From an uncultured Tissierellia bacterium (lineage in GTDB: Bacteria; Bacillota; Clostridia; Tissierellales; Peptoniphilaceae): a stretch of 8,444 bases of DNA. The stretch spans positions 1 through 8,444 of the forward strand of contig CAMYOR010000033.1 of the NCBI GenBank assembly GCA_947278105.1. The letters run 5' to 3'. Each line of letters opens with the position of its first letter. Position 1 is the stretch's first letter. Shown piece by piece: positions 6,466-8,444 of this stretch. Below the pieces are notes generated by a model. The model saw only the letters and a list, made by a program, of their open reading frames with translations, was not told where the DNA came from and searched no databases. A program made the position numbers and the translations under genes.

Positions 6466-7941
6466 TTGAAAAAAGGAAAACAAGAAAATCCCCGGGCCTC
6501 CGCCTGGGACCCTGAAAAAGACTATGGAAGTCTGCTCTCTTCGATGGAAGCTTATTCCAGGTCAAAAATCTATCCCTTTCATATGCCGGGACACAAAAGA
6601 AATACCAAAAAATTTGGAAATCGCTTGCCTTATGGGATCGATATGACAGAAAGCCTGGGGATGGCGGATCTCCACCAGCCCGAGGGGACCCTCCTTCGTC
6701 ATCAGGAAGAGCTGGCTCGGGCCTTTGGCGCTAAGAAGTCTTTTTATATGGTCAATGGTTCGACCGGAGGAAACCTTGCAGGCATTCGGACCTTATTTGA
6801 CGATGGCGATGCCGTCCTCGTCGGGAGAAATTGCCATCAGTCTGTTTACCACGCCCTGGAGCTTTTTAATCTCACGCCCTATTATCTTCTTCCTGAAAAG
6901 GTCGAGTCTTTTGGCGTTTACGGGTCTTATAATCCTAATAAAATCGAAGAGCTTTTGACCCTCCATCCTCAAATCAAGGGGGCAATTCTGACCTCTCCGA
7001 CCTATGAAGGAATTGGCTCCGACATCGAAACGATTGCTAAAATAATCCATAATAAAGGTGGATATTTGATGGTCGATCAGGCGCAGGGCGCTCACTTTCA
7101 CTGGATGGATGAAAAAAGAGATGCCATGGCCCAGGGGGCTGATATTGCCATCGAAAGCCTCCACAAAACCCTACCCTCTTTAACTTCTACCTCCATGGCC
7201 CACCTCTCTTCTCGGGTTGATGAAAAGCGGATGGCCTGGAACCTTTCGATCTTTGAGACGACCTCTCCCTCTCACCTTCTTCTGGCATCCATTGACCAGT
7301 GTCTCCTTTACATGAATGCCCATGGGAAAAAGGATCTAAATAAGCTCCAATCCTGGATTGAAGACTTGGATGAAAAAGCACAATTCCTGAAAAACCTAAA
7401 GATTTTTCCTTCGATAGTGGAAACGGGCAAGGTTTCCGGCGTTTTTTTCCATGATCCGACTCGGATTTTTATTTCGACTTTTTCCTCTTCCATTTCCGGG
7501 AAAGATCTGCAAAAGGCTCTACGGGAGAAGGGCTTTGAAGCGGAAATGGCCTATGGGGATGAGCTGGTCCTCATCGGAACCGTTGGAGATGAAAAAAAGG
7601 TTTATGAGCACTTATGGAAGGCGGTAAAGGAAATTGATCAGGCCCTTTCCCCTTTAGAAAAGGAAAAAAGTCCGCTCTTCCCTCCCCTCCCAAAAAGAGC
7701 CATGACCATCTATGAGGCCAGCCGGAAAAAGGGGAAAATGCTTTCGGTCGATCAGGCCCTGGGAAAAATTTCCGGTGAATATGTCTGGGTCTATCCGCCG
7801 GGGATTCCTCTTCTCTGCCCGGGAGAAATTTTTGATCAGGATAGCCTTGAACTTCTTAATGCCCTGGAGGCCTCTGGGAACCCAATAAAATCCACCTATG
7901 GGAAATTACCGAAAGAAATCATGGTCCTGGGAGTGGATTGA
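6466..7941 (+). CDS. PLP-dependent Orn/Lys/Arg decarboxylase family protein, compact Gram-positive type
   Basis: The protein belongs to the fold type I amino acid decarboxylases that make polyamine precursors or cadaverine. The substrate (arginine, lysine or ornithine) cannot be told from sequence. The 491 residues begin directly with the catalytic domain and lack the N-terminal wing domain of large inducible enzymes. Visible motifs are YPFHMPGHKR (36-45), MVNGSTGGN (95-103), TSPTYEG (176-182), the pyridine-binding Asp in VDQAQGAHF (203-211), and SLHKTLPSLTST (231-242), where K234 should hold PLP. The C-terminal domain has SGEYVWVYPPGIPLLCPGE (436-454). The start is TTG at 6466, about 10 bases after AAAGGGAG; no in-frame ATG exists before codon 27, which is close to the conserved core. 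The usual motif is DEAHGAH, so Gln at 205 and 207 is atypical. It appears monocistronic, with its stop overlapping the next promoter. Confidence 0.93.
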   Translation: MKKGKQENPRASAWDPEKDYGSLLSSMEAYSRSKIYPFHMPGHKRNTKKFGNRLPYGIDMTESLGMADLHQPEGTLLRHQEELARAFGAKKSFYMVNGSTGGNLAGIRTLFDDGDAVLVGRNCHQSVYHALELFNLTPYYLLPEKVESFGVYGSYNPNKIEELLTLHPQIKGAILTSPTYEGIGSDIETIAKIIHNKGGYLMVDQAQGAHFHWMDEKRDAMAQGADIAIESLHKTLPSLTSTSMAHLSSRVDEKRMAWNLSIFETTSPSHLLLASIDQCLLYMNAHGKKDLNKLQSWIEDLDEKAQFLKNLKIFPSIVETGKVSGVFFHDPTRIFISTFSSSISGKDLQKALREKGFEAEMAYGDELVLIGTVGDEKKVYEHLWKAVKEIDQALSPLEKEKSPLFPPLPKRAMTIYEASRKKGKMLSVDQALGKISGEYVWVYPPGIPLLCPGEIFDQDSLELLNALEASGNPIKSTYGKLPKEIMVLGVD

Positions 7942-7966
7942 CAGAGCTCCTGGAAGCCCATATAAT
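7938..7966 (+). promoter_or_regulatory. Perfect consensus sigma-A promoter for scfA
   Basis: TTGACA (7938-7943), a 17-base spacer and TATAAT (7961-7966) match the sigma-A consensus exactly. The -35 overlaps the TGA stop of the decarboxylase gene (7939-7941). Initiation near 7973 leaves a leader of about 30 bases with AGGAGG (7992-7997) five bases before the scfA ATG, so very strong expression is expected. Confidence 0.9.
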
Positions 7967-8002
7967 GAATAAAAGGTTAGATTATCAACAAAGGAGGGGC
8001 TT

Positions 8003-8149
8003 ATGAAACATATTATCAGCTTGAAAACACGGAATTTAAAGAAGTCTTTAAAGGACGGCGGCTGCGGCGAATGCATGACTTCCTGCCAGTCTGCCTGCAA
8101 AACTTCCTGCGGCGTTGCCAATCAGAACTGTGAGAAATCTGATAAATAA
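8003..8149 (+). CDS. scfA: SCIFF six-cysteine ranthipeptide precursor
   Basis: This 48-residue peptide is the precursor of the SCIFF family (six cysteines in forty-five residues), found across Clostridia and modified by a radical-SAM enzyme that adds thioether bridges. It starts MKHIISLKTRNLKKSL, the conserved leader, and continues with GCGECMTSCQSACKTSC and NQNC. The cysteines are at 21, 24, 28, 32, 36 and 43. The ATG has an AGGAGG site five bases upstream and the gene lies under a perfect consensus promoter, so it should be abundant. A strong terminator follows and the matching maturase scfB starts 98 bases further on, which confirms the assignment by context. Residue 37 is Gly, whereas in the studied C. 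thermocellum peptide the acceptor Thr sits at that position (from memory). The mature product and its role are not known from this sequence. Confidence 0.95.
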   Translation: MKHIISLKTRNLKKSLKDGGCGECMTSCQSACKTSCGVANQNCEKSDK

Positions 8150-8161
8150 ATTTACGCAATT

Positions 8162-8190
8162 AAAGGGCCGCTCTTTGGAGCGGCCTTTTT
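8162..8190 (+). terminator. Intrinsic terminator between scfA and scfB
   Basis: GGCCGCTC (8166-8173) and GAGCGGCC (8178-8185) form a perfect 8-bp stem with loop TTTG, followed by TTTTT. Flanking AAA could extend the stem into the T-run. It should end most scfA transcripts, so scfB would depend on read-through or its own promoter. Confidence 0.93.
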
Positions 8191-8208
8191 CTATGCCGTT
8201 TTCCCCTT

Positions 8209-8236
8209 ACGAACAGTATAAAATGATAACGAATAG
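8209..8236 (+). promoter_or_regulatory. Possible scfB promoter flanked by direct repeats
   Basis: TATAAA (8217-8222) could serve as a -10, but no good -35 is present. It lies between two near-identical octamers, ACGAACAG (8209-8216) and ACGAATAG (8229-8236), whose starts are exactly 20 bases apart. They could be an operator for a regulator binding one face of the helix, but with such short repeats chance is plausible. Confidence 0.3.
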
Positions 8237-8247
8237 AAAGAGGAATT

Positions 8248-8398
8248 ATGATCCACTGTTTTCAAAGCCATGGATATAACATCGTCATTGATGTCTATTC
8301 CGGATCGGTTCATCTTATGGATGATCTGGCCTTTCGCTTGGTCCAGGCCCTGGATAAGACCGGAGTTCAAAGTCCTGAGGATTTTCACTCCTTTCCCC
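8248..8398 (+). CDS. scfB: SCIFF radical-SAM maturase, N-terminal 50 codons only
   Basis: Only the start of the gene is present. The peptide MIHCFQSHGYNIVIDVYSG with VHLMDDLAFRLVQAL matches what I recall of the N-terminus of SCIFF maturases, a PqqD-like RiPP recognition element that binds the precursor leader. The CxxxCxxC radical-SAM motif and the C-terminal SPASM-type cluster domain would lie beyond the break. The enzyme would use iron-sulfur clusters and S-adenosylmethionine to form cysteine thioethers in ScfA. The ATG follows GAGG by 4 bases. The frame stays open past 8398, but the added residues (SYTHLTLPT) are translated adapter. The truncation is therefore an assembly edge, not a broken gene. 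Assignment rests on the N-terminal pattern and its position behind scfA. Confidence 0.85.
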
Positions 8399-8444
8399 CT
8401 GTCTCTTATACACATCTGACGCTGCCGACGAATAGAGAGGTGTA
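8399..8444 (+). other. Nextera adapter and index sequence (artefact)
   Basis: CTGTCTCTTATACACATCT (8399-8417) is the Tn5 mosaic end used in Nextera libraries. GACGCTGCCGACGA (8418-8431) is the rest of the read 1 transposase adapter in reverse complement. ATAGAGAG (8432-8439) is the reverse complement of the i5 index CTCTCTAT, and GTGTA begins the P5-side primer. Sequences are recalled from memory, but the four-part order is unambiguous. These bases do not belong to the organism. Confidence 0.98.

Noticed and set aside
6455..6469. Mini-frame GTG ATG ATT CTT TGA overlapping the decarboxylase TTG
   Set aside because: It is too short to judge, and the ribosome binding site is too close to its start. 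It could be a coupling minicistron but nothing supports that.
8191..8415. Minus-strand open frame of 74 codons beginning MCIRDR
   Set aside because: The start comes from the Nextera adapter; MCIRDR is a known translated-adapter artefact, and the rest is antisense to scfB and the terminator.
1..8444. CRISPR arrays, insertion sequences, prophage or attachment sites
   Set aside because: I saw no repeat-spacer pattern, transposase or terminal inverted repeats. The tRNA genes show no duplicated 3' end or adjacent integrase.

Overview
The window looks like chromosomal DNA from a Clostridia-type member of the Bacillota. The evidence is a SCIFF six-cysteine RiPP precursor with the start of its radical-SAM maturase, a type III glutamine synthetase, strong AGGAGG-like ribosome binding sites, and sigma-A style promoters, several with an extended -10. 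The genus cannot be read from the sequence.

Left part, minus strand: a glnN-hisS pair with 11 bases between the genes. It is driven by an extended -10 promoter near 3540. Upstream of it, on the same strand, is a two-gene tRNA unit (Gly-CCC then Cys-GCA) with its own promoter near 3850-3870 and an intrinsic terminator at 3597-3636. The HisRS carries LRFDLTVPLAR where typical bacterial enzymes have an LRPEGT-type motif.

Middle: a family 2 membrane glycosyltransferase of the polyprenyl-phosphate type (plus strand) runs into a convergent gene (minus strand) that it overlaps by 28 bases at the 3' ends. The convergent gene encodes an unusual protein: an ECF-sigma-like cytoplasmic part, one transmembrane helix and an extracytoplasmic domain. 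It is the least explained gene here. Divergent from it is an Orn/Lys/Arg decarboxylase of the compact Gram-positive type, with its own extended -10 promoter and a hairpin in the leader.

Right part, plus strand: a perfect consensus promoter (TTGACA, 17 bases, TATAAT), whose -35 overlaps the decarboxylase stop codon, drives scfA, a 48-residue SCIFF ranthipeptide precursor too short for routine gene calling. A strong intrinsic terminator separates it from scfB, its radical-SAM maturase, of which only the first 50 codons are present. Precursor and maturase would form a RiPP thioether system, with the peptide expressed far more than the enzyme. In this precursor the residue at the position of the reported thioether acceptor Thr37 is glycine.

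The last 46 bases (8399-8444) are not biological. They match the Nextera transposase adapter, an i5 index and the start of the P5-side primer, so the contig ends in sequencing adapter and scfB is cut artificially.
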